DNA of 64,000 nt from Isoetes taiwanensis (lineage: Eukaryota; Streptophyta; Lycopodiopsida; Isoetales; Isoetaceae), in NCBI GenBank assembly GCA_021234155.1, contig JAJEKV010000011.1:14297255-14361254 (forward strand). Reading direction: 5' to 3'. This document shows, in pieces, positions 46,300 to 58,830 of the stretch (its first letter is position 1; each line of letters opens with the position of its first letter). The notes under the pieces were generated by a model that was given only the letters and a program-made list of their open reading frames with translations, searched no databases and had not been told where the DNA came from. A program made the position numbers and the translations under genes.

Positions 46300-48124
46300 T
46301 GGAGCAGAGCAGGAGTAGTTTCGCATACGGCACTGGAGCTCATCACCATATTCTCTTGGAGTCGCAGGTGAGTCTGCTCTTTAAATTTGGGGGCTGTGGC
46401 TGTGTGGTGCCTATTGTTCTTGAGGAGGAAGCCTGTGAATTCACCTTCATTTCTTTGTTCTATTTATCGTTTGCTGTTGCAATTACCTTGTGAAGTCAGC
46501 TTGTGTTATGGTCTCGGGCCTCTAGCTGGTTTTGCAATTGAGATAAGATGCTGAAGAGGGCAACTAGGTGTAAGAAACAAGCTCTGCCTCCTGAGGCCAA
46601 TTTTTCTTGTATTGATGATGCTTTTTGTGTGGGGAACACAGAGGGGAGGTGTAAGGTAAGGGGTAGATTAGATAGTGAGGATGAGGGCAATGGGTTGCTG
46701 GATGTGAGCCTTACCTTAAGATATGCTGGGAGTGATGTACGGCTAAGCATGTTTGACAGACTTGTGGATTACCTAAAGAATGAGACTATTGCAGGGGTTG
46801 TGGCCCTTGAGAGGGGATCCGAGCTGGATCATTTGCATTGTCAGGGACTGCTGAGAACGACGTTGAAAACACCTCGGGTTATGGATGCTGCTATCAAAAA
46901 GTTCTTTGGTTGGAGATTCCAGAAGACAACGGGCATCCTCCTCATCGGCAAGGCCTTGAAGAACACAAGGATGCATTGCTTTGAGGGACTCGTGGGATAT
47001 TGAAGGACTTTGGAAAGGTCCACTTCAAGGTTTGCCTTTATAACTTGAGTGAGAAACAGATCAAGATGGGCAAAGATCTGTACCTCCTTCATGGTGCAGG
47101 GTGATCTCAAAAGTGTTATGGTGTTGGACAATAAGAACTTGCTACATAAGGCCCATCATTTTGTGAAGTACCATGGGAGGAAGCAGCTCTCTACCTTCCT
47201 TGTATATACTGTGTGCCGGATGCTGAGGACGGGGAAGTTTATACTATCTAGCCAGTGGATCTTGCCTACTAACTGTGCATTCATTTTAGAGCACCGTGTG
47301 AAGGCATCATGGAGAATAATGCTCAATCCATCGCGGGCCATGCCCAGTGACGTTCATTGTGTTGTATTTAACATCCCTGCAGGTATGCAGCCCGTTGAAC
47401 GATTGGGTAAGGCGAGGAAGAGATATTACGTTGATGCATGCAGCCCTGAAGATGGAGATGAGGGGTTTGTTGATGTTGCTGATGAGGAGTTCAGACCTGG
47501 GATGGAGGGGACATCCGAGCAGCCTGATTTCATTCCTTTGGACTCCATTGATTACACGACGACTATCAACTGATGGCATGCTTGCGTTTCTTTGCTTTTC
47601 ATCTGCAATTAGTTATTCCTTTGCATTCCTTGATTGTTCCAGTTTGACAAGAATAAATTTATGCCCATGCAGGAACATGCCTGTGTCAATGCCTTCTGTT
47701 GCCCATATAGTGAATAGGCAGCCAGAGGTCGTGGAGTCTTTCACTCCTCCTGACAGGCCAGCTGAACCTGCACTCCCTCAGGCTCCTTCTGTGGAGAATC
47801 TGATTTCCACTAGTCTCCCACATCCTCCTATGGCATATGCAGAGGCAGCGTGGACTCATGTGGCTTCTGAGTTGCTGACCAATGTCGTGAATATAAACAC
47901 TCTTGCAGAGACAGTTGCAGCTTCTGTGCGCTTGCTTCGTATGCATTCTGTGCGCCTGCTTCGTACGCAGCTGGGAGCTGGAAGAGACAATAGGAAGCAT
48001 GGAATGGAATGAAGTTGCGGTGTCGGCGAGGGAGAGGCAAGCTCTCAGGAGCCACATGAACCTGGCATGGGCTTTGCTGCTGCGGGAGTTGAGACACATT
48101 GACAGGTTCTCTCTTAGGCATTGA
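46300..48124 (+). pseudogene. Rep-like HUH endonuclease gene, replitron/CRESS-type, decayed
   Basis: Main frame 46,548-47,003, possibly preceded by an exon starting ATG 46,299 and ending CAG|GTGAGT at 46,369. It contains LTLRYAG (motif I-like, codons 55-61) and DHLHCQG with the HUH pair at codons 95 and 97 (46,830-46,838), inside ALERGSELDHLHCQG. The frame ends with a TGA directly after GLVGY, where the catalytic tyrosine motif (YxxK type, KD following) is expected. The continuation KDFGKVHFKV...KQIKMGKDLY is in another frame to about 47,100, then returns to the first frame (to 47,573), with RMLRTGKF...SSQWILPTN. A proline-rich and a helical segment (47,684-48,124) may be a further exon, also frame-shifted. 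No helicase domain is visible. In the family such proteins nick and join single-stranded DNA. This copy is inactive as read. Confidence 0.7.
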
Positions 48125-49441
48125 AGTCTCTCGTGCTGTAGATTGTGCCCCTAACAATTGCACATGGAAATGACAGGTTGGCAAGGAGGCATGCACAGGC
48201 ATTAAATATCACCACCAATTGATTGAAACTGTTATGTCATGGGATTTTGATTAATTCTCTATTATTTCTTTCTTTGTAGTTGCATTGGAGCATGATTTGT
48301 TTTTCTATGCTGCATGAATTCTGCAATAAGAAAACTAAAAAATTTGAGACGATGGGAAACTTACTTTTACATTGGCATGCTTGAGCACTTGCGTGGAATT
48401 AGTCCCCTGGCATAATGGATCGCCCTTTAGGGAGTTCCATTATGATGAAGCATCATGGGACCGATTCATGTCGGTGGGGTTCAAATCCCCATGCTTCTTC
48501 CTGTTACATCTCTATTTGATGTGATGGACAGGTGAACTGCTGTGCTGATCCCCTTATGAAACAGGTTCATGTGTGGGAGTTGGTGATCTGGAGCAAATTC
48601 TGCTATTGTTGGACAAGCATGCCTGTTGCAGTCCTGCCTCCCTCTTTTCCAATCTGTTTTGACATGTTCTGTTGTGTTTGAAGTGGAGAGTATGTAACAG
48701 AATGCTGTGGCAGCCACCTATGGTGTTGAATAGGAATGAAGTTCATTTAAACTATACACAATGTTGACCATGTTCAAGTTTGTTGCCATTGAAGGGCACA
48801 GGTTTCTCATTCAAGCTGGTGCTCTCGAACATGTAGTGTATGTATGTTTGGTGTTGATTACTCAGTATGCACACCTTTGATTTCATGAGAATACTATTCT
48901 AACCTTTGGGTGATGTGGAAAATGGGGTTTGACCCCATCTTATTTTTGGATGAACGGCCCCAATTTATGGATTTGGCATGATCTATGGAATATTCCATGC
49001 ATCAACGGCTCGGGTTGGACGAGTATGAGGGTTGAACATGCACTACTTTTGTCATGTGGATGGACACTAATGAGACCAAACCCTTAGTTTCAAATTACAT
49101 CCTTGGTTTAGATGGCAGTGCCCATAGCCATTGGTTATGTTGAAACCGGGCAAGAACAAGTAGGAAAAGTGTTGGAGAAGGCAATGGAGCAAGAGAGGAG
49201 GAGCTAAATGGGCGAAATAGTGAATGGGGCTTTAAATGGACAAAGTTAGGCTTTGGCATATAAAGGTACATATACGTAGAAAAATGACATATAACTGCAT
49301 AAATAATATATAAAGTGACTTTAATGAACATAGTGGGCACTGATATCCCCCAATGCAAGCTCCTCTATCTTAGAATTTTTAACTATCAAACATATCATAG
49401 ATACAATTGATGAAGTTTAATTAAGCAAAGTACCTGATGTA
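48125..49441. other. Non-coding stretch
   Basis: No protein gene recognised. A tRNA-like fold at 48,447-48,497 is listed separately. Confidence 0.4.
48447..48497 (+). other. tRNA-like fold lacking a D arm
   Basis: A 7-bp outer stem GAAGCAT/ATGCTTC encloses a 5-bp stem ACCGA/TCGGT with loop TTCATG and a perfect 5-bp T-arm TGGGG-TTCAAAT-CCCCA (B-box like GGTTCAAATCC). Total 51 bases, too short for a normal tRNA: there is no D arm or A box. It may be a deleted tRNA pseudogene or part of a tRNA-derived repeat. Confidence 0.4.
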
Positions 49442-49558
49442 TAGGGGAAAGGAAAAGGGGACTGCTTTCCGGTGCAGCGGGTGGGGTCCCGCGACCGGCG
49501 GTAGCCGGGAGCGGGTCACCGGCTGCACCGGAAAGCAGGACCCTTGTCCTTTCCCCTA
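49442..49558. repeat. Compact GC-rich fold-back element, 117 bases
   Basis: Ends TAGGGGAAAGGA and TCCTTTCCCCTA are perfect inverses. A second perfect 17-bp inverted pair CTGCTTTCCGGTGCAGC lies inside at 49,462-49,478 and 49,522-49,538. The loop is about 43 bases and very GC-rich (GGTCCCGCGACCGG etc.) in AT-rich surroundings. The whole can form one long hairpin. No clear target duplication was seen. A MITE-like fold-back or a hairpin RNA source are both possible. Confidence 0.75.
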
Positions 49559-51480
49559 CAATATAGAAATTGGGGAGCATTTTTTGCTCTGTTTTTCTTC
49601 GGCGATGGCGCTTAGATTGTTGCTTTGGCGGTTTGATTCTTAGCCGCCTCAGTTTGCTTGCTAAATCTTGATTCTAAAAATACATTGATCATGTCTTCTG
49701 GCGATTCTGTGGTAACAAAGGCAGTGGTTTTTAATCTGTTGAAGCAGTTTTTGGGAGCTCGGCAGTTTGGTTGCATGTCATGGTTTGCAAGTGATGCGAA
49801 GAAAGCTTCAAAAGCAGAGAATCCTCTTTCAGTGCGATGAGATTTCCAAGCCCCATTCCGGTAAAGCTCTGTATTCTCTGCTTGTTTTGTGGCGGGTTTA
49901 GAGCATGTGCACATTGCTGGGCTGCTGCATCCATGTCTGCAGCCATCCCAAACGAAGGGCAATGCTTGCAAAAGACTTTGCGAATTTCTGCATTCTTCAT
50001 GCATTTCTTGAATCCGTTTCGTAACCTTTATCTCTGTGTTTTAGCCCACGTTATCTGCAAGAAATGACGGCTTCAGTATACGATTTCTAAACTCCGGCAA
50101 GAATCTTTGGATATGAAATGTACTGTAGTGTATTTCCAGGCATCCGTGAATGGGAACAATAATCCAGGAATTTTGTTGCATTAAATGGTAGGAAATGGTT
50201 CTACTGCTGTGTTTTTGCTTAAGATTGAGAAGGATATTGAGAATCCGCTTTCTCGCATTCTAATTTGTCTGCCAAAATCTGGCATTCCTGTGTTTTAGTC
50301 TTGTTGAAGCTTCTAAGGGTATCAGAGCCTGCCTCTAAGTCGCCACAACACTAAGATCCTTGGTTCCATGGGTAGGCAGGTGAAAATTCGAAGTTATTTT
50401 CCAGTCAGCAAGATCAAATGCTGGTTTTGGCCATAGCTGACACAAAGAAGAAACAGGGGAACGCCATAGCTGACACAAAGAAGAAACAGGGGAACAAAGG
50501 GGAAAGAAACAGAGAAGGCAGATGTAACCGGGAGAACCTGTCCTGCGGAATTTGGCTACCCAACTTCCATTCCGCATTGTAGGAGAGTGCTACGTGGCAG
50601 CACCATATTACACCCCACCTAAAAAATGCGACCCAATTTCTATATTGGTTTAATTGGGCCAAAGCGTTTGATGCCAAATCCAACATAATGCATCTAAACC
50701 TTATATAATATTAAGCACAACTAATGAAGTCTAGTTGAGCAAAGCATTTTTGTGCCTAATCAAACTCCAACATAACACACCCAACGCGAGCAGCTAATGA
50801 AGTCTAGTTGAGCAAAGCATTTGTGCCAAATCAATCCAATACAACACACCCATTCTGATCACTCTTATGCCAAAGCCCAGCATCCATTACTGATTATACT
50901 AAATCATAGGTATGCATTTCAAGTGGTGCATTATGAGAGGTCTAATTTCATTGCAATGCACTGTTCAACGACAAAACCTGCTATCTTTTGCCTATAATAT
51001 ATGGTCCTTTGACGCCTTTATGCAGTAAAGTACCCCACATTTGTTTTTTTTATAGAAACACATTCTCTTATCCTACTCAACTTATGTACAAACCATGTGA
51101 AATAACACGTGAAATGTCCACGATGAGGTTGATGCACCTCCACAACTGAAATATAATTATGGTCAGATAGACTTGTGATGAAGGTGATGCTCCATGAATC
51201 ATTACATCTATACACTATCTACAATTAAACAAAATGAATACAAGAGTATGCCCTCTTATAGTTGTGCATGCATGTGATAAATATAATATATGAGTAAATT
51301 GAACTAGTAGACAATTATTAATATATACACCTTATGTAGTGGCAAGTACCATAACAAAAGAAAACATGCATTTACATTGTATAAATTTGTACATGGAGAA
51401 CAAGCACGGACAAATCTAAATCTTTTAGACAACCTAAACATAACTTGGCAAGCTCATATGCACATGGCCAACAACAAATA
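49559..51480. other. Non-coding stretch with short direct repeats
   Basis: No gene recognised. CATAGCTGACACAAAGAAGA and the following bases form a 33-base tandem duplication at about 50,433-50,498. CTAATGAAGTCTAGTTGAGC with flanking bases recurs at 50,720 and 50,792. Confidence 0.45.
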
Positions 51481-51944
51481 TGACACATCTTGTCCCTTGA
51501 AGGTTAAACTCTGGGAGTGGTCAGTTGCTGCTTCATGTGTATCCTGGTGCTTGGCCGCTCTTGCGGCAGCAAGCCTTGCATCTGTGCGTGGCTTGGTTGG
51601 TGTGGTTGATTTGGAAGCGGCGGCGGTTGTGGATCTTTCAGGGGATTCAGCAGCCTGCAGCCTCTCTGATTCCTCGACTCAGGTACAAGCTATTTCAAAG
51701 CTTTCTGGTGTTCCCGGGATTAGTAGAGCGGAAGTTTGCCATTTGGCGGGACTTCTTGGGTGTTGTAGATGGTGATGGTCGGTTTGTACAGCAGTAGAGT
51801 TGCAGTTTGTTTGTGAGTTTGTTGTGGAGTGTCGAGGTATCGCTGTCTCTTTGGGGCAGTTCTCCTTCCTCCTCACTTGCTTTGTAACATTACCATTCTT
51901 TTAATATATTGATGACACAGTTCTTCAAAAAAAAAAAAAAAAAA
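51480..51944 (+). mobile_element. LINE 3' end with poly(A) tail
   Basis: The frame 51,525-51,797 contains LHLCVAWLVWLIWKRRRLWIFQG, the tryptophan/arginine-rich C-terminal motif of plant L1-like ORF2 proteins (compare WIIWSIWKRRNLLIFKG at 37.3 kb). It is followed by about 130 bases of trailer and an 18-base A-run at 51,927-51,944. 5'-truncated. No matching target duplication found. Confidence 0.72.
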
Positions 51945-53360
51945 CAATTTTTTAGTCCCCTATTTGACTACCGACTCAGTTATGTCTATAAATTCAAGAG
52001 TTTTAAGAACCATAATGATTGATTCTTTTGCAACAAAATCAGCTTAGGGAAGTTCCCCTAAAAAATGTGCCGCCTCTGCCTCCGCTTGGTCCTTGCACAT
52101 GGCAAAAATCCTAATTGCACCCTTTTGACAACCACTTCTTCCACTGAAAAGGTCAATAAGTTTAAAAATTTGCCTCCAAAGTATCAAGTTTGTCGTAGGG
52201 AATATTATCCTCACGGTACCCCATGTTGCCCTATGCCCTATAAGTATTCTGAGAAATTGGCAACCTATCTCATCGGACAAGTATACCTTCCCAAGGGGAG
52301 ACTTGGAGCCAAACACCTACACAACTCATGTCATTCTAATTACAGGACACGCATTTGGAGATCTTCTTTTAATATGACTATATGCCAGCTAGAAACATGA
52401 GCATCTAGAAAAGGGAATTCTCTTATGGAAATTCTTCTAGTAAGTTAGACAATTTTGATCTCATTCAGACTGCTAGTCGACATCGGCTAGTAGAGGTTAC
52501 CATCTGTAATAAGTGTACAGGGACCCAGAGTGGCATCCAGCAGGTGGGGGCACAGGGATATGAAATACAATCATGGTCGAAATGGCATGGAACAGGTAGG
52601 AACGTAAGAAATCGAGGACGACACGTGGACAAACAATGGACACATAGTATTGTTCTGGAGGTTGATATGGGGGTTCTGGGTTGACTGGATAGAGGCCCAG
52701 AGCTAGAATAGACATCTCACTCACAAGGTCCATTACACACATACATGTTGGGACCTTTAGGCAGAAGGAAAAAGTAAATTGGATAAAACAATGGTATGGA
52801 TAAACCAATGGTTGGTTATTTTTCTGAACACCTTTATTTTTTAAGCTTGTCTTCTTTTAGCAACTTAGCATATGTGCAGTTAAAAAAAAGGAGGGTTAAC
52901 AGAAGCAGCCTGATCCTTCCCACTTCTCAAGCTCTGGAGATCTGAAGTCCGGCAGTTTTTGGGGCAACGGCGGCATTCATAGATCTCGGGATTCTCGACC
53001 AAATGCATGTTTTATTCTTGTATTCGTCCTCCAATGCATGAAGAATCCATTATCTATGGCAGTAGCAGCTTTTTCCGAGCATACAACAAGTATCAAATAC
53101 ATATGCATTTTGATTTGTTCAGAAGTTGAGCAGTTTGGGCTTTTGAAATCTTCGGAAAACAGTTAATAGGTCGCTTCAGATTTAAGTTACCGTGTATTTT
53201 CCTGATTTGGGAGTACCATTTTGGGTTATGGCTTTTAAATGCTAGTTCGACTCTTCCGATTCGGCGCAGCTGAAGCTGCATTCGTCGGACCATGCCTATC
53301 TAGAGTATCATGTGAAGGGTTTCTGCTAATCCCTGCTTTAGGGAATTGTATGCAAAAAGC
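51945..53360. other. Intergenic stretch upstream of the membrane-protein gene
   Basis: No protein gene recognised. The last few hundred bases probably hold the promoter and 5' leader of the gene at 53,361. No core element could be assigned with confidence. Confidence 0.4.
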
Positions 53361-55216
53361 ATGGGGAAAGATAACTATGGTATTTCGGTTTTAGAAACCG
53401 AAGGAAGCGGAGAGCATGGAAACTTAACCTGCCCTTGTCGAGGTTTTCTTGAGCAGATAACTTGTAAATGGGTTATCAGTGTTGCATTAGGTGTCCAATT
53501 GTTGGTGTTTGTGTTTCTCGCTATAGCCTTCCATGGAAAGCATAACAACGATCCATGGCCCCTTTCTGATGGTAAGTTCTACAAGCCTTAACTGCCAGCA
53601 TCTACTTCTTAAAGTTTCTCAAGTTCTTTTCTGTTGTTGAAGCCTGCCAGTTAGTCAATCTTAATTTAGGCCTTCATATATAGACATGCATTCTATTAAT
53701 CGTATTTTCTTTTGTGGCTTTCACATTTAGAAACGCCAACAGCAGCAGATAAATAGAGATCATGAGTCTCAGGTGATACTATCCAGCTTGTTGTCTTCAT
53801 TATTCTGCAAACACTACTTAAGTACTTTGAAATCTAGAATTGAACCACCAATACAGCGTCCTAGTTGGATACATTTAGTGAATATCACTTTAACTAACAT
53901 AGATATGCATGCACATCAAAGGGTTTTGCTGTAGCATGCAATACAGTAAATTATTTTGATTTCTGTCCACGTAGTTTATAATATTTTCTTTGCAGCTAAA
54001 GCTGTGGCAAGCTTTAAGTTGAGGAGATCTGTGAATGATGTGAAATCTGATGTTGAGAACCTCAAGTTAAACATCTCAAGCAAGATCATCTTCCCTGGTG
54101 TAAAGGTAGACTTCATACTTTCTTTTTTCCTTATTCTGTTTGCCCCAATTTTTTGTACTATTTCTTTGTCCTCTTGCAAATGAGCTTGTTATAATCGTTG
54201 TAAAAAAATTAAATATGCAGGTGGACATTTGGAGAGTGCAGGAAACTAAGCCAAAGGGTTGGACAGAAGTAATTTTTGGTGTATTACCAGATCCTTCAAA
54301 TAAATCCTTGTCATTCGAGGATATAACCAAGCTCAGGGGGACAGTCGTGAAGCTCTACCTGAAAGAAAAGAACTTGTCTTTAGTGCCAAATGCTTTTGGC
54401 AAAGCTTATGAGTTTCAAGTATTGGACTTTTATGGAGGTCTTACTATTGTTCCAGAACGTGCGAGCAAATCTTTATCGAGAAGGTGTGCACTTTTCAACT
54501 TCACACTGCACAATTCCCTTTCCCATGTCAATTCTCAGTTCAAGGAGTTCAAAACACAGTTGGCTCATGGATTATCTCTAGCACATGACGAGGTGAGTTA
54601 TTTGAATAAAACTTTGTGATTTTATCGTAAATTGTTCTGAAATTTTATAATTTTTTTTTGCTGCAGAACTTAATAACCCGTTTAACAAATTTAGAGGGTT
54701 CTACGCTCAAAGCTCCTGTGATTGTCCAAGCATCTGTCTTCCGAGCTGTTGATCATCATCTTACAACTCCAAGGCTCAAGCAACTTGCTCAACATGTAAT
54801 CAGAAATCGTTCACAAAACCTGGGGTTGAATCACAGCATGTTCGGAAATGTAAGAGAGATACGCCTATCTCCGTATTTGCAACATTCCTTAGGACTGCCC
54901 CATGCACCGAGTCCAGCCCCATCTCCCATGCAGGGATTTGTTACAACTTCATGGCAAACTAAGCCGTCAGATAGTTTATTTCAGCCTATTCCTGCTCCTG
55001 CTTCATCTCCATCACTCCATTTGCCCGAATTAGGTCGGTCTTCTGCTCCATCAGCTACAGTTGTGGAAGAGACAAATGAGCTCTCACACAAAAGTGTTCT
55101 CCCACCTATGTCGGGTAAGTCAAATGTGTCATCAAAGTTGTCTAGTATTTTTTTTAAATTTTTTGAGCATGCCAATGGCAAGTTCTAAAGGTTTTTTTAC
55201 AGATGTGGCACCTTGA
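53361..55216 (+). CDS. Single-pass membrane protein, DUF7036-like plant family
   Basis: Exons 53,361-53,571, 53,996-54,105, 54,221-54,592 and 54,667-55,114, plus a short last exon 55,203-55,216, in consistent phase, giving about 384 residues. The start is the first ATG in frame; an upstream TTG codon in the same frame at 53,346 is ignored. After a short N-terminus with CPC, one membrane helix spans residues 37-57 (WVISVALGVQLLVFVFLAIAF). Two repeat-like extracytoplasmic segments follow (GWTEVIFGVLPDPSNKSLSFE, then FEVLDF-like GGLTIVPERAS and LFNFTLHNSL). The region ends in NLEGSTLKAPVIVQASV and LKQLAQHV, then a proline/serine-rich tail (APSPAPSP). I recall this order from the plant family labelled DUF7036, whose function is unknown. 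If the last intron is not removed, the frame runs on to a TAA at 55,186-55,188 (404 residues). Confidence 0.8.
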
Positions 55217-58200
55217 TAATGGCTGCAAGAGATTTGGAGTCCTGGTCATGTACATCTCTATGAGTGCTTCTTGGTAAAAAATATAAGTCTAATCACTGCG
55301 GAGGCTTAAGTACGTGTCAATAATTGGCTATGCAAGCTGCTGAATGAACTTGGTTTTGGCGTTGAGTCTTAGCTGCTAATATCCAACAAAGGGATTTTCT
55401 TGAAAGAGTTTTGTACACTGATGTATCACAAGACAAAGGTCTTGTTTATAAGTGCTCTAAGGGCCTATATAAATGGAGTGTGCTAAAGATTAGTACCCAG
55501 CATCGAAGCGATGCAACCTGACTCTGTTGTCACTTTTAAGTATTCTTTGACTTAATCCTCAAGGCAAAGGCCTTAGTGAAAAGTCAGCAAATGAGAGAGA
55601 TTGCGTAAGCTTGTAATTAAAACTACAATGGAAAGTTCAGCAAATGAGCCCTTGCAGGCCCATGACTTCCGTGCCTTGTATTGATCTAATTTGTGCTTTT
55701 TTTTTGCTAACTCTTTTTAATACTGAAAACAGTAACGTCAACTTGCTTATATTGGATGTCCTGCCTAGTCCACCAGAAACACCACCAGAAACACTATATG
55801 AAGTTGGACTGTGAACTAATTATTGTGTACTGATTAAGGAGGATGTATGCTATATGAAGATGACTTAAAATATGTGAAAGACTTCAACTTTACAAATTTG
55901 GTGACATGATATACCCTCTAAATTGTCAGGCTTGAATTTTGCTTTATTGGCTTGAATTTTGGTTGTGCCACTTTTTGAATGCATCACCTTGTTCTAGCTC
56001 TCTAGCTCCCTATGTCTTTCTTTTGGGTAAAACTAATCCCATTTGCCAAATTTGTTAATGATTGTTAGCTATGATGGCAGATGTAGGAGGAGGATGCCTT
56101 AACCAAAACTAGTAGATGTGAAACATTATTGATAAAAAGATACCTATATGCAAAATTGAACTCTCCATTGGAGAAAATGCCACTTGAGTAAATTACTCCG
56201 TGAGAATATATCTATGCTTTCTTAACATATATAATTATTGGAGGGCGATTCCCAGATCACGGCACGTCAGCTTTTTTCGTGCGCAACACTTCTATAGAAA
56301 TTTTTTTGACACGTTGCAAACTTTTCTGGCTATGGCATGTTCGGCAAGTGTCGCAACCCAATCGCTGAAGCATCTCCTCCGGCTATGGAATTGCCCAGCG
56401 CCCATCTGCATCAAGCTCTTCAGTCGGTTGGAGGAATGCCGCATTAGCGCACCTTTTATGTGTTTTTGCTGGCTATGGCGTATGCTTTGCTTGGATGCCA
56501 AGCTACATCGCTTATCTTTCCTTTATTCGTCTCTTATGCCCAGGTTCGGCTTCTACAGCTCAAGATTTAGAGATAAGGTGGGTCAAAGTTTAGTGGCGAG
56601 CTATGGCATCGATATTTGTGCTATGGCTATGCAATGATTATATAAGCATTTCTTTAGCTATGGTCACGGATTTGGTGAGTTGTGTCTATGGAAGGATTAA
56701 AAGCTTGGAAAAGAAAAGCCGTGTTCTTCTATCTTATTTTTGCTATAGTTATTTGCTTCCGAGTATTTTTCTCAAAAACAATTCTCTGCTTTGTCATGTA
56801 TTGCGTGCAATTACACGCCCATTGACATATCATCAATCCATTTTTCCCCGTAATAATAATACACCGGCAACAGATGAATGTCTTGCATGGCAACAAGTCT
56901 AAGACGTAAGATGTGATCATTTTGGATATAATCACCGTGTATCGTAATATTATTATGGTGTATTATGGGAAAATGAGGATGTTTGAAGTCAGAGATGCAA
57001 ATATATTTTTTGCAAGCACATTCTCTTGCAATAGCTAACCTTGGATAAAAGATATGTGTAGCCTGTTGTATAGTCACACAAAAAAGGTTTAAATATTTTG
57101 CGTACTTGATTAGTAATTTAGTAGTGTCTCTCGCTCATTTCTCGCTTCAATTTGTTCCTCATAGCTTTGCACCAAGATAATCTATTTTCTTCAAGTGTGG
57201 TTATCAATCGAATACTCTTGAGGCAGACTCGACTGCTTTTTCTCTTTGCGACTTTATTTAGTTAGGCAAAGATATGGCTCTTTGTGGTTTAACTAATATA
57301 TATGAGGATGTTTTGGAAGAATTTGCAGCTAGCACATCATGCATCTAAAGATTTAGGGCCATGGCAATCAATGATCCAAAGAATAAGAAGCCTTCACAAA
57401 TCCAGATTTTACAAAGATGCCGCCAGCTTGGGAAATGAGAGGGCAAATAGAAAGTTGGCCCATTGTGCAATTATGGCCACGAAAGTTATAATTCAAGAAA
57501 GAAAAAGTTAGATGCCTTGGCACATCGTGAGTCCATTGGGCGAAGAACCGAGCCAACCGGAAAGTTGGCGCTTGGCACTTTGTGCTAATAAATATTTGCC
57601 GAGCCCACTAAAATAAAACGTTTTAGAGAGCACTCGTGTCCTTTCCAAGACAATATCAATCTGCTTAAGGAACTCCATTGAAACTTAAAATTGGATTTCA
57701 AGATATAAGAATTCTACTGGTTCAAGAATAGAGATAAATGCGCAAAGATATGATGTCTTGTCGACTAGAGTCTACTAAAATAAAAAGGCTTAGAAGTCTT
57801 CAAAAAATAAAAACGCGCCAGAAGAAGTCCTCTCGGATAAATAATATGATCAAGGAACTCCTCAGAGTCTTAGAACTACGCACCTATAGATTATTTATAA
57901 ATTCTATGGTTCAAGAATAAAGAATAGGGACAAATGTTTGACCAATGATGGTGCACAATACCAACATACAAATAGAGCTGGAAATAATTATAATTGAACA
58001 TAAATACGTAGATGTAATTCATGATGCACTTCAACCAAAAACCCCCTTTTAAGACGACCTCCCTTTTTTCAAGGAGTAAATTTGCAGGCTACAAGTGGCA
58101 ACGGTGGTGGTCATCCCCTATTTTTGGGGTGCTTACACAATTGAACTCTGTTTTTTGTAATTTAGCCCCGTAATGTTTAACCAACTTTGTATATAACTAA

Positions 58201-58300
58201 GAATTCCTTTCCTTTAGTAAATACATAGTTTTATTTCTTGCCATTATAACTTGGTTTTGCCCTATTATTATGGACCTATGGTTAAAAGTGATCTCGTTGG
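55217..58300. other. Non-coding stretch
   Basis: Begins with the probable 3' UTR of the preceding gene. A frame at 56,200-56,637 shows no domain and contains many GCTATGGC-type motifs. A diverged direct repeat lies at about 57,600-57,735 and 57,765-57,935 (CTACTAAAATAAAA-GTTTAGA..., GGTTCAAGAATA... cores). Confidence 0.4.
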
Positions 58301-58301
58301 A

Positions 58302-58480
58302 TTTGTTCAATGATACCAACATGCTAAAGTCATGCAAAACATAATATTCACACACTACAAGGCATTCAAGCGGGCACATTATCTTTTAAATTTGTTCAAT
58401 GATACCAACATGTTAAAGTCATGCAAAAAGTAATATTAACACACTACAGTGCATGCAAGCATGCACATTATCATCTGCAT
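58302..58480. repeat. Tandem duplication of about 89 bases
   Basis: TTTGTTCAATGATACCAACA, then ACACACTACA-GC and GCACATTATC, occurs at 58,302 and again at 58,391 with several substitutions. Non-coding. Confidence 0.7.
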
Positions 58481-58830
58481 GTAGAAATATGTATAACATC
58501 GTCTTTGATAAATTTGATCATAATTATTATTGTAGAAACATAGATTCAAGTCTCTCATGTTTAAGAACATATTTTACACTATTGCAAAGTAGATAATTCA
58601 AACAAATAACTGATTTCTTAAAATACAAGGGAATCGATAAAGAGAAATGTTCGCGGCGGCCTACATTTAACCTATGTGATAACAAATTCATTTAATGATT
58701 CTATGTTGAGAGATAATTATGTCTAGCATATCATTTTACCAATAAAACAACATATTGTCCTAACAAAATTATTGGCAAACATGTATATTTTCCAAGCGAT
58801 CCATAACATCGTTACGCTAAGCATGTATAG

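Noticed and set aside
47686-48099. 137-codon minus-strand frame
   Set aside because: Shadow of the plus-strand Rep C-terminal region; no domain or splice support.
49612-50004. 130-codon minus-strand frame
   Set aside because: No recognisable domain, and overlapping frames are equally long; judged chance.
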